Notes under the pieces: model-generated
Told to the model about the DNA's origin: nothing
What the model saw: the letters and a program-made list of their open reading frames with translations, nothing else
Databases searched by the model: none
Assembly (NCBI RefSeq): GCF_900496995.4
Contig: NC_044006.1
Location: forward strand, 32,053,120 to 32,117,119
Reading direction: 5' to 3'
DNA from: Aquila chrysaetos chrysaetos
Lineage: Eukaryota; Chordata; Aves; Accipitriformes; Accipitridae
Length of the DNA stretch: 64,000 nucleotides
Shown here: one piece after another, positions 25,301 to 37,600 of the stretch
How the letters are laid out: the number at the start of each line of letters is the position of its first letter
Position numbering within the stretch: position 1 is the stretch's first letter
Made by a program: the position numbers and the translations under genes

Positions 25301-28300
25301 GGAATTAATGATATTCTTCTGGAGAAAGTCTGGTTGATAGTGAAGTGAGTTTTGGGTTGCTAGTTGAAAATATACTTCTCAAACACAGTAAGCTAAAATC
25401 TAAAATCATCTGGATTTAGGGTGTGGGTGGAGCCTTTTTTACATGAAAACTGAGGCTTGCTTTTACCTTTAAATCTACTAAATGCAACTCCCAACATAAG
25501 TTTATATTCGCACTTGTCTGTCTGCAGCTGCTTCTGTTCCATTGAGAAACTTATGGTATGGATCTGTGCTGGGGGAATGACATGTCTGAAATGCAGTTAA
25601 TGAAGTTAGAGCGAATTAATAGCTTGCAAGTCACTTTAAAAACTGTTCTTGTTTGTGTGCTTGTCAATTTGAAAGTGCAAAGACTCTAGGAGTTTGGATG
25701 AAGGAGACTTGAGCAGTCTCTCATCTACCTTGACTACAGATCCCTATGGATGATGGGATGGGGGGCTAACACCCACCCACAAACACAGGTGGAGTTGAGA
25801 AGATCTTTCCTCCTCCCTTTGTTGGGTGCTTGCATCGATCTAAAATGTCACTCTCAAGAAGCTGTTCCTCTAATAACAGCTGTTCTTATTTTTGTATTAA
25901 GAGGTGAAATCAATCTTTCCCCAGGTCTTTCCCACCTGTAATTTCATCTTCTGGTTTGCAACATATTTTAGCATGGGGCTTTTTCCCCCTCTCTTTTAAT
26001 GGTTATATTTATTGTTCTTCAGTTTCTAAAAATGTGCAGCTGTCAACTATAATCATCATCACATACAGTAACTTGTATTAGGCACCTGAAGTTTTGCAGT
26101 TGATAAAGGCTTTATTTATGTATAAGAAAATGTGTCTTGTTCAATTTCTCTTTTTCATCTTGTACTGTATTATTTTTCAGTGATTGCTACTGAAGATCTC
26201 ACTTTCCCAATTCCCAAGATGAAGGGAGCTAAAGTTATGTAGTAAGAGTCTGTCTTTCATAAGTGTTTGCTTAGGAGATGAAGTATTATCCAAACATATC
26301 TTCTCTAATTGTTCCACAGGCTCCTTAACTAAAATAAGTTTCAGGTTTGTTTTTATTCCCCATTTTATATATCCCCCCTTTCCCACTGAGTGCTGTGGGA
26401 GCTTTAAATCAGAAAATACAAGAGAAAATCCCTCGTTTCCCTCAAGGAATTCACAAGTGTGTTTACTTCAGTTTTATGACACAAAAGTGGGGAAGAAAAC
26501 CCCTCTAGATTATGAGCACAAAATCAGTAAGTGCTGAGAAGAAGAAATTATTTGTGCTTATCCTGGTTCAGTTTTCTAGAAAAGACAGGGTTTGGAATGT
26601 ATTGTGTTCCTTATTTGTATGTGATTTCTTATTCTCTCCCAAACTGCGGGGACTATTTCTTTATTTCTTTTCATCTTCAGAAGTCTTTCCAGATGGTGCT
26701 GTGTTCTCTCAACTTAGGCCATTGACAGCACAAAGAAGGATGGAAACTAGAGAACTAGATGTATCTTTTCACCAAGACACTTTCTCCCTTAATAAAAAAC
26801 TTCTGTACAGAAAACGGCAAACTTTTTCCGAGTAGCTACTTGTATCGGAAGCTACAGCATCCAGAAATTCTTCTGTAGAGGGTTCCCTGGGATTTGGTAA
26901 TGCTCTTTTTTCTTTTACCTTCTAACTTAAAGACATTTTTACAATGTCACTTCTCTGTTCTTGAATTTAGTGTGAAATAATCTTCATATTCTCTTTGATA
27001 AGGGTAAAGTTGCCAGGTAAGATGTTAGCTGTGTTAAAGCAATATGCTTTCATGTACAAAGCTTCATGGTTTCGAGCTTAAGGAGTTACTCATTCTGTCT
27101 TTCCATTTCAGCTGTCTGAGGAGAAGAGAGAATTCTGTGGCCACGTAACTCTGATAGACCGTGTAGTCTTTTCTGGAGCTAGCTTTTTTCTTCATTAAGT
27201 TTTACAAATTTGTTTACAGAAGGGAGTAACAGAAGTTTGACTTGACCAGGACTGTTGTTACTTCACTGAGAATCTGAATTATTTCCATCTATTTTTCTGC
27301 TCTTCTTACAATCTTACTGCATAGTCCTCTACACAGTTTAATATAAAAGGACGTGGAGGAAGTAGAGGCATTATACTTTGACTTTAATAAAATGTTTATG
27401 CTATTCTGCTTCATATTCTCATTAGCAAACTTAGAGAATATGGTCTAGGTGAAAAAGTAGGTGGATACTGAAATAGTTGGGGAAAAAGATCCTGTAGCTG
27501 CGCTAGGAGAGCAATTCAAATCAAGTATCACAGTGGTCTACTTCAGGTCCATTTTCAATCATCTTTTTTTGGAGGGTGGACACCTTAAAAAAGGAGCTAT
27601 AATGCCAAACTTGTAAGATCTGAAAGCACTATGGAGGGCAAAATTGGAGTTCATAATTGTTTTTAACATCTTAGAAAACTGTTCAAAATTGAGTAAAAAA
27701 GACAAATGAGAATTACTAAATGTAAAGAGAAATAATTTTGTACCACTGCAAAATGGGACCTGGCTAGTAACAGTTCTGCTGAAGGGATTGTTATGGGTCA
27801 TGAGAGGAATGAGCCAATAATCTGTTGGTTTGTTTAAAGTGTACATGTATGTACCTATATACACACACATAATGGAGATATATCTATGCATAGATACATC
27901 TGTATAAAGAGATTCAACACCTAGTGTAACAGAACGATGTGATAGGTAGCTATTAATTTCTGCTTAGGACTTGTGAAGTCTTAGCCGGAAAGCTCTGCCC
28001 AGTTCTTGGCAATGCAATATGCTAAGCTTGGAGAGAGTCCAGAGACAGCAATAGGAATAAAAGGTTTAGGCATCAGGGCCTGTGAGGAAAGATTAGAGTA
28101 ACTCTTTTTTTTCAGGCTGGAGGAAAAAGGCGAAGGGCACACATTTTCCAGTGTGAACATGTTTTTTATACTGAGGACAGTTACCAACTGTTTTCCATGT
28201 CTACTGAACACATAAGAAGTAATCAGCCTTTTTTGTAAACGAAGGCTGCTAGTTTAGAGATAAGGGATGATTTTTCTAACTCCCTGAGAATAGCTGATCA

Positions 28301-31300
28301 GCATTGTAGGTTGTCTAGAATGTCTGTAAAATTTTTTACAACTTGATTTTTAAGGGCAGATTAAATCCTCTAAGTATGTTTAACCCAGTTTGCCAGTATG
28401 GGGTAGACTTGGTGACCTCTTGAGGTCCTTTCTAACATGTTTTTCTGATTATGTGAGGTCTTTTCTGTTTATTGGGGGGAGGGAATTATTTGTGTTGTTT
28501 TGTTTTGGCATCATTATGCAAACTTTATTTGTGTGACAGTAATCTTGCATACCACTGTCATACCATCATATTTACTGGATGCTTTGCTTCCAGATTGTCT
28601 ATAGTTATTTTTCTAAGTACTGAAGAACAAGTGCAAGTACGTAAGTAACATTTGTCAGGCTGCTTATTGTCAAATACGTTTTAGAAAAGTATGTGTATGC
28701 AAGGATTTCTCTTTTCTTATGACTTCTTTAAATGTAAACCAAGACGGATTTATCCATCTTGTTTGAAAACACAAGGATACAAAAAAACCCCCCACCTAAT
28801 ACGTTGCATACTTATTTTAAAAGAACAGCTGGTCTCATTATACTTTCAGTTTGGTTTTGGCAGTGTTCCAGTTGAGATGTTTTCTGCTGAAAGGTTACTC
28901 TGATCAGGCTGATGCAGTCTTTTGCATTGGTGCAGGTTTTATTCGTGGTTACTTCTTGCTACAACTGTTTGATACTGACCAAAAGGATCATCCATTTTTC
29001 TGTGCAGGTCTAGTACTGCTTCAATGTGTTTCCTTTATGTGCAATTCTGTGACAGTGCACTGCATTGTCTTCTTTTTTTCCACCACGAAGTAGATATTCC
29101 AGAATGACTGCCATGATGATTTTGCAAAAATTATAGAGGTCCATGAGTTTTGTTATTTGTTGGATGGGTTTTTTTTTGCTTCGCTATGCACTGAACTGGA
29201 AGTTAAACAGTCTGATGTTTGCAAAGCAAGGCAAACACAGTAAGGTATCGGTAAGAGGTTGAAATTGGTATGGATAGAGTGAGTGGCCACCCATCACCCT
29301 GTCCCTGTGGATAGTTTCCAAGCCTGCCAGCGATGAAAGTTATGAGTTTTATAGATGGATCTGAGAGAAGATGGGATTTCTTGGCTAACTGGAGGTTCAT
29401 TTGCAAAAGATGGTGGAGTCTGAAGAAAGTGATATGTTCAAGAGAGTATGAGAGAGAGAATTCACCTCCAACTATGTAAGTCCTGCTACTTAAGCAGGTT
29501 TAGTTATTTCAGACTTCCTGTGCCACCTTGGGATTTTGTAGTAGCTGTACTGCAACTTTCTGTTCTGCCTCTCTTTTCTTGTAATTATACTTTTTTCCAG
29601 GATTATGGTTTTGGTTTAGGTAATGTGTTACTTTCAGTATTGTAGTCAAGGTTGTGAAACTAGATGATGGGAGCTTTCAAGAATTTATCTCCCTGCCTCT
29701 TAAGCATGCAGTTGTAAAAGTCAGCTAGAGGTGTGTGCTTGCTCAGTTTTGGTGCTCAGTTCTTTCCTGCTGTACAGAAAGAGAATGGGGTGAGAGGTGG
29801 TTCTTCCCCTGACTTCAGTTGTATCTCAGGCAATGTCCTCTCTACTATGGGAGGAGGAAGGACAGCTTTGCAGTGATATGCTGACAAACAGTGGCGACCC
29901 TAATACAAAGGTGATAGTTCTTCATCTTGGATGAGGATAAGGGATGCTGTGAAACCAACACCTTCATAAGAACTGGATTTTTACCTAGAACTATACGTTA
30001 TCTCTTGCAATCTCCTTGTAAAGAAAGGGAGAAAGTAGTTAATTGAGTTTCATAGTTTTTAGAGGACACTTCATGTGATGCCACCTCATCTGATAACTAC
30101 TTCCACTTTTTTGTCCACATGTCTGTGAATGCATTGTTTATCTGCAAAACTCAGTAAAACAAGTCATGTAGAGAGCAAGATATTTTTGACCTGTTGCTGA
30201 TTGTTAAAGTCATGTGAAACTTTCTTCAAGTTATTGGAATTGTTCCTTGAGACTGGTGGTAAAAACAAACATAGGCTATAAATGTTGTTAGCCTGCTGGG
30301 CAGCGGTACAATAGAGTCTTTGTTCTTACGGAGTACTTAATTGTAAACTGGGTCATGAAACTATTGCCTTCTGATTTGAGGAAAGGTGGGAAAATACCCG
30401 CTTTTTTAGGGACCTTTACCTGGCTTGTGGACAGTGTTGATTGTTTACTTATTTATATTTTTCAAATACAGTTAAAAAAAAGTAAATATTGTGTCCACAA
30501 TAAATAATTTGTTCTTTGGGGTTACTAAAGGAGTTGGAAATGCTGATTTCCTTCACACAAAACATAAACTGTGCATCTCTTGGGGAAGGTGGCTAAATCC
30601 AGGAGCTGGTTATTGCAGCAGAACGTTGTGAAGGAATGAGAAGTCCAATTTCACTTGTATTTGAAAAGTGTTCCAGCAAGTGTTGCAAGCTCAAGGCTCT
30701 TTTTCTGCTTTTATGCTAGTCTCTGGCATGCAGATGATGCTGGTCACTGGAAAAACATCTTTTCCGCAAAGATACCTTTACCACTGGCAGCTAAGTTGGT
30801 CCATAAGGCTTAGTTAAGTGTGATGTCCGCTACTTCTTTGGTTCTTCAGTGTACTGTTCTGCACGCTGAGTAGAGCTACAGTAGTCAGATATCCCAGAAT
30901 TGCTGTGTCTGGAGGATATTTGTAGTTGTTTAACTATTACCTTCAGATCCCCCTTGACACTAGACAAGCCACAAGATACTGTATTGTTAAAATACTGTAT
31001 TGCTAGAATGCAGACTGTTTACTAGGTTTAGGGGTAGGTGCCTGGTAGTATAGGCACATTCAGCTGAATATTCTAGGTGGATAACCAGAAAGATTTTTCA
31101 CAGCTGCCTATCTTCAAGCATGGATTTAGGCAAAAGCATTATTATTATTATTATTATTATCATCATCATCATCATTATTTACCCAAAGTCTCCCTACTGT
31201 TTTATTTGTATTTAAATATTCCCTTCAAGCATTCCTGGGATATGTACCTTGTTAATAACTCTGTTAATTTTAGCAATAGTTCTAAAGACCTATTGGTGGT

Positions 31301-34300
31301 TTTTCCTGCCCCTGTCACTCCCAATTAGACATGCTGATGATCCTAGGGAATAAGCTAGAAGGGTTCTGTCCAGAAAGCGGAGGGAACCTGTTAATGACTG
31401 TCCCAGTGCTTAACTAGCCATGAACATAAATGTTAACTTGCTGCAATGCAAACACTGCCTTCTGGCACAGCAGGACTCAGTCTGCAGTGTATAAGGAAGT
31501 TATGTGCCTTTTCACATCAAAATATGTTTTCAGTTATGCCTTATAGCTTGAGAGAAAATTTACCCTAGGTCAGTTTTTGAAGAAAACTGTAACAAAACAG
31601 TTATGGGTGGTTTTGGGTGTTTGGAGGACTGAGATAACTAGTTTTGATTTTAGTCATGTTGAGATGCAGCCTGGGGGAAGGAGGCTACACAGTAGCTGAA
31701 GGGTCACTAACAAAGCTATCTAGAAGTAAAGTAATCCTTTCAACTTGTTTTTTCCAAAAGATGTGTTTGGCTGTTTTATGCTTATTAAGCTGTGGTTGTG
31801 ACTGCTGTTTGTAAAGATGTGGGTGGGTGGGGTGGTAAAAATAAGGAGAGAAGAGCAATATTTAAACTGAAGTGTAAGATTGACAGAAGAAGAAATAGAT
31901 ATGAACTGCTTATGACTAAAATGGGAAGAATCAGAACTGTACTTTATCTGAGGAAGTGGTTTCCAGTACATGTTCAGCTGCTGCTCAGAGTTCCTCATGG
32001 GTGTTACCAGTTGTCTGCTTTGACTTGCTTCCTATTAGCTGCACTAAAGAAATAAAAATCATTGTCTTGATAAATGAAGTGCATTACTTCTATCAAGTGC
32101 TAATGCTTCAGGTTAGTTGTTTTTGATCTACATCTGGATAATAATTAACAGTAAAGATTAAATTTCTCAGGCATCAGTAACTTGAAAGTGCAGCATCAAG
32201 TCACTTGTCATCCTTGACTGACTTGGTTCATTGTGGATTCCCAAGGTTAGAAGTACAAAAGTAAGGGGCAACAAACTAAAACATGTGGGAGCAGGCCCAG
32301 ATGTGGATGTTGGTGGAAGGTGCAGTGGCCTTTTATGCATGCCTGCATCATTACTTTTCAACAGCATCAATGCAGTGGGCATGGATTTAGATATTTTTGC
32401 CATATGTTGTCCTGTAGGTATACTTCTTAACAGCTGTTGCGTATCAAGATCCCTATGGTGGCTTTTTGTCTCTCACTTGTGTGTTAATTATTCAGCAGGT
32501 CAAAATCAGTCAGACTTTTCTGTGGACTGTAAAACTTGTACAGCCAATCTTTTCCTTTAACTGGAAGACTGCTGTCTTTGGTAATAACATAAATTAAAGT
32601 ATTAAGCAGTTTTGTTATGGACTATGATGCAGTTGCATCACAATCCAGACTGTCTTAATTATTCTTTACCCCATATTGCCTCAGGCTGTGACCTCACAAG
32701 CTAAACAAGGTCATGCTTGGCTAGGATGAGAGAAGTCAAACAAATTCAGTGCTACAGGAAATATTAGTGACTCAGTAGGTGAGGCAACACCCCTGAGTTA
32801 ATGTTTTCCCTGCACCCCAGACTGGTAAAAGATGCTGCAACTTGCATGATGAGATGTAAAACTGAGATCCTTTGTTAAAGTTTCAATGCTATTCCTGGTA
32901 AAAGCGCAGATGTTAATTCAGGGCTCCTGCCCAAGTTCAGATTTTAATGGCTATGTTCTCTATACATTTCTAATTTCTGTTTTAGTAGTGTCACATTATC
33001 CTCTTGTACTTGTCTTAAACAGCTCTTAGAGTTGAGGGGAACCTTTCTGTTCCAGAGGTGGTGACGTGTTTACAATTGGTAACAGATCAATTTGCAGAAA
33101 CAATGGTCCATTTTGAGATCTTTTGAAATCAAGGGGATTATATTCATGTAAGAAATGTCAGGTCAAAACTGAAAAGCTGCCAGATTTTTTTTTTTTTCTT
33201 TCTTTTAATGCGTGCAGAATAGTTTTTTAGCTTGAATAGGCATATTTGCAACATGGTCGAATGTACTCATGCTTACATATTTTTATTTTCCATAGGATTC
33301 AAGTGCCCTGTATGTTCAAAATTTGTATCTTCCGATGAAATGGATTTACATCTTGTGATGTGTTTGACAAAACCAAGGATAACCTACAATGGTAAGAAAG
33401 AAATAAGCTGAAAATTATTTATTAATTTTAAACATTAGTGTGATAATAACTCTATTAAATAAGATACTCTAGTAACTAATTCAGTGGACTCAGAAATAGT
33501 GTGTGTTTTTTGCTTGTTTATTTTTTGAAAATAATTCCTAAGAACTTGGTCTTTTTTTATGCTAATATAATTTACACTGTTGACTTGTTCTACGAATATA
33601 AAATTATTCTTATTTCAGTGTATGTATTCTGGGTTTTTTTTGGCCACAAGATCAGATATTGGTCAGTGTCCATTTAGTGCCCACTTGAGATATGTAGTTT
33701 AAACGTCCTCTCATCTAATGACATCAAGTAGTGAGGTAGGTCAATCAAGTCTCATTCCAGGGACATTATTAAGGACTGTTACTTGACGCACTGTGCATTT
33801 GCACCTTATTCAAGAAAATTACCCTTTCTTGAAGGAGCTAAAGAACTTTCTCTTTCTTCAGCTGATGGCATATGTGATACTTCATAAGGACTGGTAGATA
33901 TTTATGTCTTACCTTCATTTTTTGTGGGTTTAGTGAGACTTTTGCTAATGTCAAATGAATCACCTGTTGTAGCTCTTTTTTTTTCCCCATACCACTAAGC
34001 TCTCCTTCTAGACAACCTTTGATGCATGGCAAACAGGACTTTTGCCACTGTTGGGATCAAACCTTTCTATCGCCATGGCTTAGACTGACACTCAGTTCTA
34101 TGGAAAGCACACCAAAAGGTTTCCGAGAACTAGGAATTAGAAAATGTTACTGAAATCCTAGTGCCTACTTTGGCAGAGCTGCCCTACCATCAGCAAATCT
34201 TACAGTGCCTCCTGAATGAGCTTATTGCACGCCAGTCACCGCATGTGGAATATGCGAGAGCGGACTGCAATTAGAAAGAAATTGTAGAGGAGAGGAAGTC

Positions 34301-34650
34301 GGATTCTTTTTGGAGGTGCAGAGCAAAAAGTTGAGAGTCAGTGGTTACAAGTTACATCAGGGAAAAATCTAATTCAATGTAAGGTAGAAATGCCGCGTAA
34401 TGAGATTGGTCAAACACAGTAGCAGGCACCTGAAGAGGTTGTGCAATCTCCATCCTTGGAGATGATCAGAAATTGACTGAACAAAGCCCTGAGCAACTTA
34501 CTCTAACTTGGCCCTGCTTTGAGTGAGGGGCTGGACCAGAAGACCTCCAGAGGTCGCTTCCAACAGAAGTTAGTTATTATATAAATAACATGCAGTGCTA
34601 TGGGCTCTTTGACCCTCCTTGTACCCTTGCTGTTATGGTATTGTACACTG

Positions 34651-34690
<40 letters not shown>

Positions 34691-37600
34691 GGAACAAGTC
34701 TTAAAGGGTGGTTGGGCCCACCTTACTCTTTGCCTGGACAGCAATAATGCTTGCCCTTAATTGCAAAAATAATTTGAAATCATATACTTATAGTTGTGAA
34801 ATCCATTTCAAAGCACAGCACTCAGGAAAAGTAAATATTTTTTTTTCTCCTGGTGTTGCCACATATATATTTGAGAAGGTTGACTTCATGGAACAGAGGG
34901 GGCTTTGTTTCTCTTTGTTTTGCCTTTTGTAAATTAGGACTAAGCATTTTCCAAGAAAAGTTGTTAGAAATCTGTGTGCTGAGGGATGTTGAACATCAGG
35001 GAGAAGCAGGCTAGTCGCTCCATTCGGGGAGGGATAATGCACTTGGGATCAGTTAGGGTAGAGCAGGAGAAGGCAAGCTGGCAGAGAGCAAGTTCTAGCA
35101 GTAATCCAACAGATGGGATATCCACAAGTTACCAGTTGACTGACTGAAATCCTTTGCCCTGCTGCTCCCTACATGTGCATATGAGTGCACTCAGCTGAGT
35201 AACTTTTTTCAAAGAAATGGCAATTACATAATGTAACCTCTCAGTATTGTTCGTGATGTTCATTTGCATCACAATAGTGCCATAGTCAACTTTTTTTTTT
35301 TTTCCTTCCCCCCCCCCCCCCCCCCCCCCCCCGCACTGTTTCTCTCAGCTGGCATGCTGCTGGTTGGAGCTCCTGTGGCCCATCTTGTTACCTTTGCGCA
35401 GTCCGTTAAGTCAGCAAATGTCCATATAAATGAGCAGAAGTAAAACCTGTGAGTGGCATCTGAAGCTACTCTCTGGATAATCTGCAACACGACAAAAGCA
35501 GTTGTGGACAATGCAATATGAGTTATTACCAGTAACATGTAATTTCTCAATTTAGGAGTGTGTCTGCTGTATAGAGAGCCTCAGAAACTCATTCTAGGAA
35601 ATGGTTATATAAGCTTGAAAGGACAAAACTACTAAATTACATAGACTGGTTTGAGAGACACACTTACTTATAAGTATGGTCTCATTCTCATAAACGCTTA
35701 ATAGAAGTGTGCATTGATCCTTGTAGCTCCAGTTGGTTAGCTCCTGGAGTCATGGACTATATCTTAAATTATAGCCTATAGCTGGTTATTTAAATTACTG
35801 CAGCACAAAGAAATTGAGAATATGGCTTCAGAGTTGTGCAGCACTCAGTTGTTACTTTGTGGTATGACTGTGATCCCTTTAATGAGGCTAATGAAAGAGA
35901 ATTAACTAGCAGATTGGTAACTTAATGCTGCCATGATTACAGGCCCAGAATTGCATATGAATATGTATATGCATGCTTTTTTTTCTTGTATATTTTGCTG
36001 TTTACCATGATGAGGACATCAGTGATGGATCTGCCTTTTTGTCATAAGCCATAAGAAGGGCATCTCAGGTTTTGCTTGAGAGAAGAAAACATGCTGATAT
36101 CAACTTTTGAAACCTTCTTCCAAAATGGAAGGCATCTCTTTATGCTTTACTTTCTAATTGTTATCTTGGCCTTATGCTGTACATACTGAAATGGAGCAAA
36201 GTAGGCATCATTTGCTTGTGTTTGTCACTGGCGGTTTCCCAGTCCTATTACCACTAGCAGGGAAAATTTTTTTTTTTCATTCTTTTTTTCCCTTTACCTT
36301 CTTTTCTCTCTGAATTTTGTGTTGCAAGTAATTGAAGGGAGCCTTAGACTTTGTAGGTGGTGAGATGTTTAAAAATTGAGCAGTTGGATTGACCTGTGCG
36401 TATGTCTAGTTCTGTTCTAGATGTGTTTCCTCATGATACTGTAAATGTATTAGTTGCTCTTTCTAAGAAACAACAGGGAGCAAATTGTATTTTGTCATTC
36501 TGAGAAGACAAACCTTTCTTTTTAAATGTGAGTCTGAGGCATACAGTCTTCCCCAGAAAAATGCTACAAGACTATTTAGCTGTGATTTGAAGTTTAAAAA
36601 AATTAATGAGTCCTCCCAGCCAATCTCTAATTGCTTTCTGAGCTACCTTTGTGCATTGCATTTGGCAGTAGGAAGGGTCAGTGAACGGCAAACTCTGGCA
36701 GCTGTCTGATTTACACGTGTTTTCTGAAAGAAAGTGGTCACAAATTTGTCCCAGTTCTATGCTGGAAGTTGTGCTGATTTTCATATAAATAAATCGGTAC
36801 ATTTTATTAGCCTTATTCTTTCAAAATCATGTGACTTGCCTGCAACAGAGATCTCATTGCTGACTCAATTTGGCATGTAAAAAGAGCTCTTTCTTTTTTA
36901 TGTGGAACTTTGTTCCAAGTATCTCTTAAACTACTTGTGGTGCTCACACATGAACCAATATCTAGGCATTTTGATACAAAAGCTGGTTAAATGAATGGAA
37001 TTGTGCAAAAAACATTATGGTGTTTCAAGTTACTGTCTTAAACAGCTTTGCTTGTTTTAGCAATTAAAAACTGTCTTCGTACTGTTACTTGCTGAGTTGC
37101 TGAGAAGCCAGAATAGGTCCCATGCACGGGTTAGCCACAGGTTGCTAAAAGCCAGTTTTATGAAGAAAGTGGGTTACTTGCTAGTTGACAGGTGGGTTTT
37201 TTTGTTTTTTTTTTTTTTGAAAACCACTGCTAAAATATTATATAGTCATACCTATTCCTTTGAGCTTCTCCAAAGTGTAAAATGAGGCCCCTTGCACCAT
37301 CCTGTTCAAGTTTGCCATGGTGAGTTATGCAGGCAGCCCACTTAGGGGCTACTCTGAAAAAGGTGTTGCTTACTAGGTAGCCCTGTGTTTTGGTCAGGCA
37401 GGGGCATTTACTTGAATAACAGTGCTTTGGAAGCAACTTGCCTTTAACTCCCTGCTGATGATTAGACCTGCCTGGTGAAGTTTAGGTTTTGAATATAATT
37501 ATTGTTCATTTTGTGTTGTTACAGTATTGATGCTTTTTTTCACTGGAATGTATTCTATAAAAATTGAGAAGACACAGGAGAGACTTGTGTCTTTAGGGGC

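Larger units (their letters stand above)
1381..33295 (+). other. Intron 1 of ZNRF2
   Basis: A GT-AG intron of about 31.9 kb. Apart from the elements listed separately it is AT-rich unique sequence. The many short open frames (60-120 codons, both strands) have no recognisable domains, no consistent codon bias and no gene-like spacing, so they are treated as chance. I see no tRNA, snoRNA or microRNA that I can support. Stretches 1741-4390, 4417-10750, 10795-15890, 16090-16280, 16329-21410, 21522-27360 and 28450-31135 hold nothing I recognise beyond short A/T runs. Confidence 0.9.
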
